IMG/VR virus record: IMGVR_UViG_3300038701_001272
Span: 1 to 37,974 of that record
Source of the DNA: a virus
DNA: 37,974 nucleotides
Reading direction: 5' to 3' (one strand)
Every line of letters begins with the position of its first letter. Positions within the stretch are counted from its first letter, which is position 1. The notes below the pieces were generated by a model. It worked only from the letters and a program-made list of their open reading frames with translations, did no database searches and was not told the origin of the DNA. Of this stretch, positions 18,436-24,601 are shown one piece after another. A program made the translations under genes and the position numbers.

Positions 18436-18762
18436 ATGGGAACAATAACACCTGAAGAAAAAGTGAACATCTACGAAAGGCTTACAAAGATCGAAGTAAC
18501 TCAAACGGAAGGCTTTGGCTACCTTAAAGAAAGGTTTAACGATGTAATTAGATCTAGTGACGCAGTCAGCAAGCGCCTAGGCGAAGCATTAGATATAGCC
18601 GCAGACGCCCAACGGCGTTCAAAAGACAACGAGGAGTTATTGGAGAAATTACGTGTGGATGTTTCAGAAAATACTTACTTACGCCGCATGATAATTACCT
18701 TGGGAGGGGGAAGCTTAACCACCGCAGCAATCGCATTAATCAAAGCATTCGAAATCATCTGA
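18436..18762 (+). CDS. Holin-like XhlA-type membrane protein
   Basis: 108 aa. Residues ~1-80 form a charged amphipathic coiled coil (IYERLTKIEVTQTEGF, then an RRSKDNEELLEKLRVDV helix), and residues ~85-105 are one hydrophobic segment rich in Gly, Ala and Ile. This is the layout of the haemolysin XhlA/phi29-type lysis accessory family. It follows the amidase and is the last gene before a strong terminator. Whether it forms holes itself or helps the endolysin membrane segment cannot be decided. Confidence 0.75.
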   Translation: MGTITPEEKVNIYERLTKIEVTQTEGFGYLKERFNDVIRSSDAVSKRLGEALDIAADAQRRSKDNEELLEKLRVDVSENTYLRRMIITLGGGSLTTAAIALIKAFEII

Positions 18763-18784
18763 GAGCCAAAAGGCTCTTTTTTTT
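18762..18784 (+). terminator. Rho-independent terminator of the late operon
   Basis: AGAGCC (18762-18767) pairs with GGCTCT (18772-18777) around an AAAA loop, and the T-run reaches 18784. The stem begins in the stop codon of the holin-like gene. The downstream HNH-like gene starts only 19 bases after the T-run. Confidence 0.93.
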
Positions 18785-18802
18785 ATCTGTTATCATTAAG
18801 CA

Positions 18803-19294
18803 ATGTTCGATCTTGAACGGCAAATTCAGGAGAAGCAGGAATCAATGTTATGGAAACGAAGACAGATGAACAACCGTTTATCAAGCTCACAAAAGAAACG
18901 TATTCTCAAAGATAGGGGGTATATTGATGAGGTCACTCGTAATCGAATATCTAAGGGAAAGCAAAGCTTGCATCACGATTGGCCTGTTGGGTCAGGAGGA
19001 GACGCCCGACAAAAGAACATTACCATTTTAGATAGAGTTACCCATGAGAAAATACACCGCATCGCAGAAGCCAAGTTCGCACGTGTAACAGGACGTACAT
19101 TTAATGGTGCGGCAAAGGATAGGGATTTGTGGGGTGAAATAGTATTAAATACTACAAGGGCAGCTGTAGAGCTTACTAGGGCTTCTCAGATAGAAGACGG
19201 AGAGGATGCGACTGAGGTATACCAACGCTTCTATGACTATAGTATGTCTGATAGAACACGAATAAATAATTTACTTAATTCATTAGAACAATGA
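18803..19294 (+). CDS. HNH-like nuclease candidate
   Basis: 163 aa. The centre has LHHDWPVGSGGDARQKNITI, then LDRVTHEKIHR, which fits the His-His/Asn/His spacing of HNH nucleases, although the CxxC zinc knuckles of many members are missing. The N-terminus is very basic. In many phages an HNH protein works with the terminase at packaging, but this one lies after the lysis genes, so it may instead be a free-standing homing-type nuclease. It starts just after a strong terminator, so expression needs read-through or a promoter I cannot see. Confidence 0.55.
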   Translation: MFDLERQIQEKQESMLWKRRQMNNRLSSSQKKRILKDRGYIDEVTRNRISKGKQSLHHDWPVGSGGDARQKNITILDRVTHEKIHRIAEAKFARVTGRTFNGAAKDRDLWGEIVLNTTRAAVELTRASQIEDGEDATEVYQRFYDYSMSDRTRINNLLNSLEQ

Positions 19295-19590
19295 AAGAAC
19301 AACAAACATTATCGCATTGGGACAGATTGGAGCAGGAGCTTACTGGTTATGATGTACGAGGTATTGAGAGTTTTATTGATGGCAGCTACTGGCCAAGTAC
19401 TGAGTCTATGGCTAGGTCAGATGTGGATCTATTATATAGGAACTCACTATTACTTCTTTCTAAAAGTGACAATATAGATTCTGCACAGTATGTAAGTTTA
19501 CTCGTTCAGGAAGCGTATTGGGATTATCGTAATACGTTGCAAGACACTGAGCCTATGCCTGCTATATCCGACGAAGATTTAGAAGGTTAG
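19291..19590 (+). CDS. Unknown acidic protein, last gene of the rightward block (99 aa)
   Basis: Overlaps the HNH-like gene by four bases (ATGA) and ends inside the 3' end of the leftward VRR-NUC gene, with a 29-bp convergent overlap and no terminator between. It is acidic and helical (WDRLEQELTGYDVRGIESFI; EAYWDYRNTLQ) and ends in a Glu/Asp-rich tail. No family is recognised. Confidence 0.6.
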   Translation: MKEQQTLSHWDRLEQELTGYDVRGIESFIDGSYWPSTESMARSDVDLLYRNSLLLLSKSDNIDSAQYVSLLVQEAYWDYRNTLQDTEPMPAISDEDLEG

Positions 19591-20026
19591 ATCTCTGCTC
19601 TTTGCTAAGTCCTTCGATCTTAGAAAAATACTCGCACACATGATTATATGCATCTATTGCACTGTATGCAACTATGGTATCAAAGCTTTGTCTAAAAACT
19701 TCATTCAGCCAATATATCTGATCTGAGGAAGGTTTGTTGTACTTAGTCTTCATTTCAATAAACAGCCCATTGTACTCTTCGTTGGGCACAGGAACAAAGA
19801 TATCTGGAATGCCTGCCTTGCGTCCCTCAGCTTTTAATTTACGCCCTCTCAGCATATCTGCTTTTGTACGTCCGTAGGATTGATTAGGTATCGCAAATGG
19901 AAGCTTGAACTCTTCTAGGACGAATACACTTTGATTAAACCAACCAAACAAAAGCTTTTGTTCATAATGCTCCGTGTTTTTGGACCGGTGTTCTTTTAGA
20001 ATCTTTAGTTTCATATACATCAACAT
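19562..20026 (-). CDS. VRR-NUC domain nuclease
   Basis: Up to 154 aa; a second in-frame ATG at 20014 (MKLKILKEH) would shorten it by four residues. The PD-(D/E)XK core reads AEGRKAGIPDIFVPVP, then GLFIEMKTKYNKPSSDQ: the Asp of GIPD, then Glu and Lys of IEMK are the metal and catalytic residues. VRR-NUC proteins are structure-specific nucleases acting on branched or replicating DNA. It is the last gene of the leftward block. Its 5' end overlaps the upstream gene by 50-65 bases. Confidence 0.88.
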   Translation of the reverse strand: MLMYMKLKILKEHRSKNTEHYEQKLLFGWFNQSVFVLEEFKLPFAIPNQSYGRTKADMLRGRKLKAEGRKAGIPDIFVPVPNEEYNGLFIEMKTKYNKPSSDQIYWLNEVFRQSFDTIVAYSAIDAYNHVCEYFSKIEGLSKEQRSNLLNLRRI

Positions 20027-20159
20027 CTAAAGTATTATCTCCTACCTTTGCCAATCGTTCTGCAAAATACAACCATTGAAGTAAATTGTGTAATAGTACT
20101 TGACTCTGCTCATCTTCTAAGTCATCTACTGATATCACAACCGTAATTTTATCAGACAT
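19962..20159 (-). CDS. Unknown small acidic protein (65 aa)
   Basis: Starts on the base that ends the next upstream gene (20159) and overlaps the VRR-NUC gene at its other end. Sequence begins MSDKITVVISVDDLEDEQSQ, a strand followed by an acidic helix. No motif or family is recognised; the tight packing supports expression. Confidence 0.55.
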   Translation of the reverse strand: MSDKITVVISVDDLEDEQSQVLLHNLLQWLYFAERLAKVGDNTLDVDVYETKDSKRTPVQKHGAL

Positions 20160-20374
20160 TAAAAATCTCTTACTCCCTCATTATACCCGTATTGGTAAGC
20201 TTCGAGGTCGAACCGTTCTAGTTTCCCAGGTTTGTAAGAATCTTGTAAGCCATCCCTATAACCTTTCCGATAGATGATCATAAGCTTGGCATCATCAAAG
20301 ATACGTTGCTCAATTGGATACGTGTTATTAGACTTTCTCTGGATCTTCTTTTTAATTGTTGTAAATATGTTCAT
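20159..20374 (-). CDS. Unknown small protein with two GYxxG motifs (71 aa)
   Basis: Basic N-terminus (FTTIKKKIQRK), then two copies of a G-Y-x-[DE]-G motif: GYRDGLQ and GYNEGVRDF. It follows a structured non-coding stretch (20388-20540) that could form its 5' leader. Function unknown. Confidence 0.55.
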   Translation of the reverse strand: MNIFTTIKKKIQRKSNNTYPIEQRIFDDAKLMIIYRKGYRDGLQDSYKPGKLERFDLEAYQYGYNEGVRDF

Positions 20375-20387
20375 GTATTTATAAATA

Positions 20388-20540
20388 ACCCTACCCCATA
20401 ACCCCCGTCAAAAGGTAGGGTGTTGCGATGCCGGACTCTGGATCGGCACCCCAAATCCTACGATCCAGCTATGTTATACTGATAGTAGTCAATATAATTA
20501 CCACTACTAGACCGTGGGATCTAGGGCTTCCGCCTCTAGA
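20388..20540 (-). promoter_or_regulatory. Intergenic stretch with a chain of inverted repeats, possible leader RNA or attenuator
   Basis: Between two leftward genes lie several stems: ACCCTACC/GGTAGGGT (20388-20395/20414-20421), TGCCG/CGGCA (20429-20433/20444-20448), CTGGATCG/CGATCCAG (20438-20445/20461-20468), TAGTAGT/ACTACTA (20483-20489/20503-20509) and a GGC-TTCC-GCC hairpin over the upstream stop (about 20520-20540). The second and third share bases and cannot form together. CCTAC at 20457-20461 could also compete for the GTAGG of the first stem. No protein-coding gene fits here. Confidence 0.45.
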
Positions 20541-20784
20541 CCTTGTAGATAAACTTCTTAAAGAACGGATACACTACTTTTTTAATTAGCCACCAGTTCA
20601 TAAACTCATGTCTCTTATTTAACTCTCTACGCTTATTAGCATTCTCATTTATTAGTCTTGTATTTAGTTCAACTAATTGAGCATTCTTCTCTGTATTTAA
20701 ATCATGATATGCGTCCTGTGTTACTTTTTTCTTTTTACTTTTCATCCTATAGTCAAAATTAGGTAAGTTATTTCTCCAGCTCAT
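20536..20784 (-). CDS. Unknown basic protein (82 aa)
   Basis: Very basic, with KSKKKK near residue 16, a helical coiled region (NTEKNAQLVELNTRLINEN) and a hydrophobic/aromatic C-terminus (WWLIKKVVYPFFKKFIYKV) that could lie on a membrane. It shares one base with the upstream gene (20784). No family recognised. Confidence 0.55.
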   Translation of the reverse strand: MSWRNNLPNFDYRMKSKKKKVTQDAYHDLNTEKNAQLVELNTRLINENANKRRELNKRHEFMNWWLIKKVVYPFFKKFIYKV

Positions 20785-21206
20785 TATAGTAGTAATAACA
20801 TAATAAACGAAATAACTATCAATCCAAACAAAATATTCATCGCAATACTTAAGAGATTGACTTCCTTAGGTTCATAAGCTTCCCGTAGTGCTTGTTCCAT
20901 TTCAGGCGATTCTATAATCTTAACCTTGATGTCTTTAAACACCCCTTGCTCCTTTAAGAATTCTACATTCTCCATTATGGGATATGTATACGAAAGTACA
21001 GGACTAAATAAAAGCTCTAGGCTATTGAACTCTGAACCTTCTAAAGGTTTGGACATCCTCGTTACAACCTTAGTAATTGCATTACCTCTTATGCTGGTAT
21101 ATTCCTTCATCCATGCTATTAGAACTTTAGGATCTTCAGCACAGGGACCTATCTCTTTAACAATATTGACTTTGTTTTTAACGAGATACTGTTCGACTTC
21201 TGTCAT
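20784..21206 (-). CDS. Unknown protein with C-terminal membrane anchor (140 aa)
   Basis: The soluble N-terminal ~115 residues carry no known motif. The last ~22 (IAMNILFGLIVISFIMLLLL) are a clear tail-anchor membrane segment, so the bulk should face the cytoplasm. The start at 21206 is preceded by one copy of the AATACTTTTTATTA leader shared with other early genes. Confidence 0.65.
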   Translation of the reverse strand: MTEVEQYLVKNKVNIVKEIGPCAEDPKVLIAWMKEYTSIRGNAITKVVTRMSKPLEGSEFNSLELLFSPVLSYTYPIMENVEFLKEQGVFKDIKVKIIESPEMEQALREAYEPKEVNLLSIAMNILFGLIVISFIMLLLL

Positions 21207-21214
21207 GGCTACTG

Positions 21215-21231
21215 TAATAAAAAGTATTATT
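21215..21231 (-). repeat. Family A leader element, copy 1
   Basis: Minus strand AATAATACTTTTTATTA ahead of the gene starting at 21206. Other copies: 21754-21770, 26541-26557, 28775-28790, a shorter one at 30861-30874, and an orphan at 31772-31787. Lies 9-25 bases before the ATG, where a ribosome or S1-type U-rich contact would be. Confidence 0.7.
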
Positions 21232-21745
21232 TAACTCGTTTGTAAAGTACACCGTCAAGGGTAATGGTGTCCTTGGTGTCTTTAAACACACTCAAGTCTA
21301 CATACTGTAATGCATACCCATCCTGTCTAATCGCCTCGAGACAGATCTCAGGAGTCTGATTGTGTACATACTTTAATAGAGACCCATTCTGTCTAACCGC
21401 CTCGAGACAGATCTCAGGAGTCTGATTGTCTACATACTGTAATGCATACCCATTCTGTCTAATCGCCTCGAGACAGATCTCAGGAGTCTGATTGTGTACA
21501 TACTGTAATAGAGACCCATTCGGTCTAACCGCCTCGAGACAGATCTCAGGAGTCTGATTGTGTACATACTTTAATGCATACCCATCCTGTCTAACTGCTT
21601 CGAGACAGATCTCAGGAGTCTGATTGTGTACATACTGTAATGCATACCCATCCTGTCTAACTGCTTTGAGTGCGTCTTCGCCTTCATAGAATATTATATC
21701 TGACTCTTTGGTGCCTGTTTTCTCAAAGAATTCTGCTTTTGTCAT
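21227..21745 (-). CDS. DUF4116-type repeat protein
   Basis: 172 aa. A 22-residue unit (EAVRQDGYALKYVHNQTPEI, then CL) occurs about six times, alternating RQDGYALQ and RQNGSLLK forms, between a short N-terminal region and a ...VFKDTKDTITLDGVLYKRVK end. The pattern 'avrqnG.aLqyv..qtpEicleAv' is the DUF4116 repeat, an alpha-helical solenoid of unknown role. The copies are almost identical in DNA, so the array grew recently or is kept alike by recombination. A family A leader precedes the start. Confidence 0.85.
   Translation of the reverse strand: MTKAEFFEKTGTKESDIIFYEGEDALKAVRQDGYALQYVHNQTPEICLEAVRQDGYALKYVHNQTPEICLEAVRPNGSLLQYVHNQTPEICLEAIRQNGYALQYVDNQTPEICLEAVRQNGSLLKYVHNQTPEICLEAIRQDGYALQYVDLSVFKDTKDTITLDGVLYKRVK
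21290..21680 (-). repeat. 66-bp direct repeats coding the DUF4116 units
   Basis: The segment containing GAGACAGATCTCAGGAG recurs every 66 bp (for example 21338 and 21404). Differences are confined to a few codons. These are coding repeats and not a CRISPR array: there are no unique spacers. Confidence 0.9.
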
Positions 21746-21753
21746 GCCTAGCG

Positions 21754-21770
21754 TAATAAAAAGTATTATT
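21754..21770 (-). repeat. Family A leader element, copy 2
   Basis: Same 17 bases as copy 1, ahead of the DUF4116 gene start at 21745 and touching the stop of the upstream RHH gene at 21770. Confidence 0.7.
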
Positions 21771-21934
21771 TAAACATCTCCGTTGCTGCCTTCTTTAGAA
21801 AGTTCCAACCAGAGTAATGTCCTAATGAATTCTGCAACAGACACTCCCTGTTGCAAAGATGCTTCTTTGAGTGCGCTCTTTAACCCTTCCGATAAAGTAA
21901 ACTCAATTCGTTCTGTGTATTTTTTATAGCTCAT
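21770..21934 (-). CDS. Ribbon-helix-helix (Arc/CopG-like) transcriptional regulator
   Basis: 54 aa, ATG at 21934. The N-terminus ERIEFTLSEG gives the DNA-contacting beta strand. The two helices are GLKSALKEASLQQG and VSVAEFIRTLLWLEL, joined by the usual Gly turn, which covers the whole RHH fold. Such proteins bind DNA as dimers, often several dimers on short repeated sites. It is the first gene behind promoter 21940-21968, whose spacer carries a CGTA...TACGG dyad also seen in two other early promoters. I infer an autoregulated early repressor or switch. Only five bases separate the -10 box from the ATG, so its message may be leaderless. Confidence 0.85.
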   Translation of the reverse strand: MSYKKYTERIEFTLSEGLKSALKEASLQQGVSVAEFIRTLLWLELSKEGSNGDV

Positions 21935-21939
21935 ATTTG

Positions 21940-21968
21940 AATATATACGTAAAAAGTTACGGTGTCAA
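21940..21968 (-). promoter_or_regulatory. Early promoter P1 (RHH gene) with candidate operator in the spacer
   Basis: Minus strand TTGACA, a 17-bp spacer, then TATATT. The spacer (CCGTAACTTTTTACGTA) holds an inverted repeat. The A/T-rich stretch upstream of the -35 (plus strand 21966-21987) is nearly the same in front of P2 and P3. Confidence 0.85.
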
Positions 21969-21981
21969 TATTAAAATTAGA

Positions 21982-22194
21982 TTAAGACTCGGTTGTCAAG
22001 GAGTCAATGTAAGTTTCAACGTCTAGACCATCTAGGTCTACTCCTGTGAGGGCCTCACGTACGTTATCTATGTTGTATTGCCCAGTTCTATACAAACCTA
22101 TTACTTGGTTTACATATGCATCTATAAAGTTGTCATTTGCGTTTTGCATTGCTTCGTAGCCTGCAGGGTCGCTACCCAAATATGTCCATCCCAT
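21982..22194 (-). CDS. Unknown acidic protein (70 aa)
   Basis: I choose the ATG at 22194 (MGWTYLGSDPAGYEAMQNAN). A longer form from 22254 would run back into the end of the upstream gene and reads through an unlikely Tyr-rich leader. The rest is acidic and helical (DNFIDAYVNQVIGLYRTG) with VDLDGLDVETYIDSL at the end. No family recognised. The stop lies just upstream of P1. Confidence 0.6.
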   Translation of the reverse strand: MGWTYLGSDPAGYEAMQNANDNFIDAYVNQVIGLYRTGQYNIDNVREALTGVDLDGLDVETYIDSLTTES

Positions 22195-22210
22195 AATGTA
22201 ATAATAATAA

Positions 22211-22609
22211 TTAATAATCTTCCACGTTGAATACGATATAGCATATGTCGTCACGTTTCTCTATGAGGAGTACGCCTTTCTGATATGAGTGATCCAATAC
22301 TTCTTTGTGCGTGGGGGATTGTTCCCACATTTCAAAAGCAATTCGAACATCGCATAAGCTTCCCATGTAAAGTACTTCGCCTAGGTAGCCTTTGGTGTTA
22401 TAGTTTGCAGCACGTTCATACCAAGTCATATTAGAGCTGTCATGACTCCATGTATGTGTGGTGTGTAGGTCATCCATCTTAGCTTGTGCAAACGTATATA
22501 GTTCATCAGGTGGTATAGTGTGCGTGTTTGGGAATGCTACATATAAAACCACTCCAATGAGTATTAGGATTATTGGCATCGCAAATACAAACACTATATC
22601 TCTAGACAT
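22211..22609 (-). CDS. Membrane-anchored CAP/SCP-like domain protein
   Basis: 132 aa. Residues ~4-25 (IVFVFAMPIILILIGVVLYV) are an uncleaved membrane anchor or signal, which would place the rest outside the membrane. The outer part resembles the CAP superfamily (SCP/TAPS, PR-1): AQAKMDDL helix, a His in HTWSHDS, YLGEVLYMG where the family has GEN, then MWEQSPTHKEVLDHSY (family W..S..H...l), and YIVFNVED as last strand. Two His and two Glu for the CAP pocket are present. CAP domains are common in secreted proteins and rare in phages. Superinfection or cell-surface roles are only guesses. Confidence 0.65.
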   Translation of the reverse strand: MSRDIVFVFAMPIILILIGVVLYVAFPNTHTIPPDELYTFAQAKMDDLHTTHTWSHDSSNMTWYERAANYNTKGYLGEVLYMGSLCDVRIAFEMWEQSPTHKEVLDHSYQKGVLLIEKRDDICYIVFNVEDY

Positions 22610-22680
22610 TATTTATACATTAAAAAATATTCCTCTATAGATTTTCTAATTATTTCTTTCACTTTTTCTGTCTTTTTCAT
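22609..22680 (-). CDS. Tiny basic peptide (23 aa)
   Basis: ATG at 22680, stop TAA overlapping the next ATG (TAATG). Sequence begins MKKTEKVKEIIRKSIEEYFL. It is preceded by a family B leader exactly as its larger neighbours are, which is the main reason to believe it. No function can be assigned. Confidence 0.45.
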   Translation of the reverse strand: MKKTEKVKEIIRKSIEEYFLMYK

Positions 22681-22706
22681 ATAGTAAATATAATGCGGTT
22701 AAGTTA
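22681..22706 (-). repeat. Family B leader element, copy 1
   Basis: Minus strand AACTAACTTAACC, then a CATTATATTTACTAT stretch, ending at the ATG of the 23-aa peptide. Copies 2 and 3 are at 22949-22974 and 23186-23212. The last part could serve as a weak -10 box. Confidence 0.7.
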
Positions 22707-22710
22707 GTTC

Positions 22711-22932
22711 TTAACAACTCCAAGTTACATCCAGATCCTCTATAATTCGTTCTAGGTTCCCACTATCAACTCCCTCATAATTTTGAAGTCTAAAATCTAA
22801 CACCGCTTGGATCCTCTTAAAGAACTCTAGGCACTCTGCGGAGTCGATAAAGAAATAGTCATAACTCTCTTCTAAGTTTTTAAAATCTGAAGCGCATACT
22901 AAATATCTGTCACCGTCTTTTTTAATCTCCAT
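22711..22932 (-). CDS. Unknown acidic protein (73 aa)
   Basis: ATG at 22932 (MEIKKDGDRYLVCASDFKNL); an upstream TTG two codons earlier is less likely. Two strands are followed by acidic helices (ECLEFFKRIQAVLDFRLQNY). Ends in Trp-Ser-Cys. Preceded by family B leader copy 2. No family recognised. Confidence 0.6.
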   Translation of the reverse strand: MEIKKDGDRYLVCASDFKNLEESYDYFFIDSAECLEFFKRIQAVLDFRLQNYEGVDSGNLERIIEDLDVTWSC

Positions 22933-22948
22933 ATCCAAGGTCTTTTAA

Positions 22949-22974
22949 TAGTAAATATAATGTGGTTAAGTTAG
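22949..22974 (-). repeat. Family B leader element, copy 2
   Basis: Same as copy 1 apart from CACATT for CGCATT. It lies partly inside the end of the upstream coding sequence, whose last codons read GAA CTA ACT TAA. Confidence 0.7.
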
Positions 22975-23184
22975 TTCCTCACCTGGCCGTTTAAAATAAG
23001 CATAATCATGATGGAAAGCGCCCTGAGGGCCTTTGGTGATCTGTATCAGCTCCCAACCATCTTCCCCCATTTTATTAAAAAACCCGTCCCAGTACGCAAT
23101 ATCCTCTTTTTTAGTTTTAGATTCAAATACATCTCCGGATTTGAGCCATACTGTTTTGTATTCCCATTTTGTTCTTTCTTTCAT
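22966..23184 (-). CDS. DUF4177-like small protein (72 aa)
   Basis: Begins MKERTKWEYKTVWLKSG and contains FFNKMGEDGWELIQITKG and a closing YAYFKRPGE. This matches the DUF4177 pattern: a first strand 'w.Yk.v', then 'ln..g.dGWelv.v', and a final 'f.F.Rp' strand. The family is widespread in bacteria and phages, with no known function. Family B leader copy 3 precedes it. Confidence 0.8.
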   Translation of the reverse strand: MKERTKWEYKTVWLKSGDVFESKTKKEDIAYWDGFFNKMGEDGWELIQITKGPQGAFHHDYAYFKRPGEELT

Positions 23185-23185
23185 A

Positions 23186-23212
23186 TAGTAAATATAACGG
23201 TGGTTAAGTTAG
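23186..23212 (-). repeat. Family B leader element, copy 3
   Basis: Minus strand AACTAACTTAACC, a CACC variant in the middle, then TTATATTTACTATATG, which includes the start of the DUF4177-like gene. Confidence 0.7.
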
Positions 23213-23538
23213 TTTTTATCTTTCTGATGATTGTATAGACTTATAGATCCAGCTTCATTTTTCAAAACTACAAACCTAGGTTTCTCGCGTAGCTCTATAG
23301 ATGAGATTGTGAAATATGCCTTTCCAGTAAATGCTTTCTTGAAAAGCTCTAACTCCATCTTCCTAACAATATTATCCTCTTCGTCTATATTGTAATCATA
23401 ATTTAAGACCATGCTGGTTTTGTTACCTTCATTGTCTACTATACGCCAAGTGTTACATCCGTAGGGCAGTATTTGCCAATCTATGTATTCTAAGCATTTC
23501 TTTAATCTGGACATTGTTATAAGTTTGTATTCTTTCAT
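23209..23538 (-). CDS. Unknown protein (109 aa)
   Basis: Starts MKEYKLITMSRLKKCLEYID. Contains a WRIVDNEGNKTSMVLNYDYN strand pair and a long acidic turn. A second Met at residue 9 is an alternative start. No family recognised. The region ahead (23539-23573) contains TTATACT, a possible -10, but no convincing -35. Confidence 0.55.
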   Translation of the reverse strand: MKEYKLITMSRLKKCLEYIDWQILPYGCNTWRIVDNEGNKTSMVLNYDYNIDEEDNIVRKMELELFKKAFTGKAYFTISSIELREKPRFVVLKNEAGSISLYNHQKDKN

Positions 23539-23573
23539 ATTTTCTGAGTATAATGTCGATAAAGTCTAGTAAA

Positions 23574-24068
23574 TTAATTTGCTAATTCTTCTTCTAATTT
23601 GCTTATTGCTGCCCAATCATTCTCGTAAACTTTGTATTTGCTTCGACTTGTAAGTCGTATTGCTATCAGTTTACCCCCAGGCATTTCTTTATTGGGTACT
23701 ATATATGAATGCATAACTGTTTTACCCGGTTCATCTAAGCAAATTAGTGCATAGAAATCACAACTACGAACACGCCTACTGTACTCTCTTTTCCTTTGCC
23801 CTAACCCAAATCTTGTATTAGATTTATGATTCGCAAAAGTATACAGTTGATGGGTTGTTATTGTGTGCCCTCCCTTCGCAAGTTTTATCTTGCACTCACG
23901 TGTTGCAAGGGAGGATGTCTTAACTTCGATTCTTACACCGTTTGCAGTCATAAGATCGTAATCATGAAATGTAGGTAGGTTCGAGCACTTAATATCCATT
24001 TCTGCCAACTTATACATTGTATAGATTTCTCCAAAGTAACCTAAACTGTCCCTATTTCTTTTCTTCAT
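23574..24068 (-). CDS. PD-(D/E)XK-type endonuclease / resolvase-like protein
   Basis: 164 aa. The N-terminus DSLGYFGEIYTMYKLAEMDI is the first helix of the restriction-endonuclease-like fold; YDLMTANGVRIEVKTSS supplies the catalytic Asp and the E-x-K pair, as in Holliday-junction resolvase-like enzymes. The C-terminal half is basic (GQRKREYSRRVRSCDFYALI, a usual 'd.yal....' strand). A role in resolving recombination intermediates or in DNA degradation is inferred. Confidence 0.75.
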   Translation of the reverse strand: MKKRNRDSLGYFGEIYTMYKLAEMDIKCSNLPTFHDYDLMTANGVRIEVKTSSLATRECKIKLAKGGHTITTHQLYTFANHKSNTRFGLGQRKREYSRRVRSCDFYALICLDEPGKTVMHSYIVPNKEMPGGKLIAIRLTSRSKYKVYENDWAAISKLEEELAN

Positions 24069-24093
24069 GTTTCTAGTAGTCGATTATAAATAG

Positions 24094-24306
24094 TTAATCT
24101 AATTCTGTAGTGCCAAAGTAGAAATGATCTGTCTCTGCTATTCGGATGTTTAATCCTCTAAACTTAGTTATAATAAGACCTTCACTTTCTAACTCCCTAC
24201 CAAGAGCCCTTCTGTCACTTTCTGACATAAATAGAGATCTCCAGGTGTGCCCCTCTGACAAACTCTTCTTGTGTGCATCTGTTATTCTTTCTTCTAAGGC
24301 CTTCAT
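24094..24306 (-). CDS. Unknown small protein (70 aa)
   Basis: Starts MKALEERITDAHKKSLSEGH. A helical first half with MSESDRRALGRELESEGL, then strands (ITKFRGLNIRIAETDHFYFG). The helix-turn region could bind nucleic acid, but nothing is diagnostic. Family C leader ahead of the start. Confidence 0.55.
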   Translation of the reverse strand: MKALEERITDAHKKSLSEGHTWRSLFMSESDRRALGRELESEGLIITKFRGLNIRIAETDHFYFGTTELD

Positions 24307-24326
24307 ATCTCCGTGCTAAAAGTTAA
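24304..24326 (-). repeat. Family C leader element, copy 1
   Basis: Minus strand TTAACTTTTAGCACGGAGAT leading straight into ATG. GGAG is only three bases from the start codon, closer than a normal Shine-Dalgarno. Confidence 0.75.
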
Positions 24327-24337
24327 AATAAAATACT

Positions 24338-24580
24338 TTAGTGTTTCCCCGCACATGTCTCACAACACATTCCACTACTGCCTGCAAAGCAATTAAACTC
24401 GATTTCATCACCATCATCATACTCTATAGCTCTATGCTCTTCGCAAAAATATCCAGTGCACGCATAACATAGATATGACAGGCCTCTGTCTATCTTTTCA
24501 TCGCAGCCTTCATGCTCACAGATAGCATCCACGGAATAACCTCTTTCTATATCATCAAACTTGTAATAAGCATATCCCAT
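24338..24580 (-). CDS. Small zinc-binding Cys/His-rich protein (80 aa)
   Basis: Contains CEHEGCDEKIDRGLSYLCYA, then CTGYFCEEHR, then FNCFAGSSGMCCETCAGKH: nine Cys and four His in a short, acidic protein. The C-x4-C ... C-x2-C-x4-C-x2-H spacing is that of treble-clef or AN1-like fingers. It may bind two zinc ions and mediate protein contacts. No family is firmly recognised. Confidence 0.65.
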   Translation of the reverse strand: MGYAYYKFDDIERGYSVDAICEHEGCDEKIDRGLSYLCYACTGYFCEEHRAIEYDDGDEIEFNCFAGSSGMCCETCAGKH

Positions 24581-24600
24581 CTCTCCGCGCTAAAAGTTAA
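24578..24600 (-). repeat. Family C leader element, copy 2
   Basis: Minus strand TTAACTTTTAGCGCGGAGAG followed by ATG; identical to copy 3 over all 23 bases. Confidence 0.75.
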
Positions 24601-24601
24601 A

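Noticed and set aside
20401-20470. A tRNA-Gln (CTG)-like anticodon arm (GCCGG-ACTCTGGA-TCGGC)
   Set aside because: The loop has eight bases and there is no T-arm or acceptor stem. The stems fit better as a leader structure.
21290-21680. CRISPR-like array
   Set aside because: Units are contiguous 66-bp coding repeats with no unique spacers and a clear DUF4116 translation.
22195-22254. Extra N-terminal 20 residues on the 70-aa protein
   Set aside because: They read through the end of the CAP-like gene and give an improbable Tyr-rich leader; ATG 22194 fits the gap.
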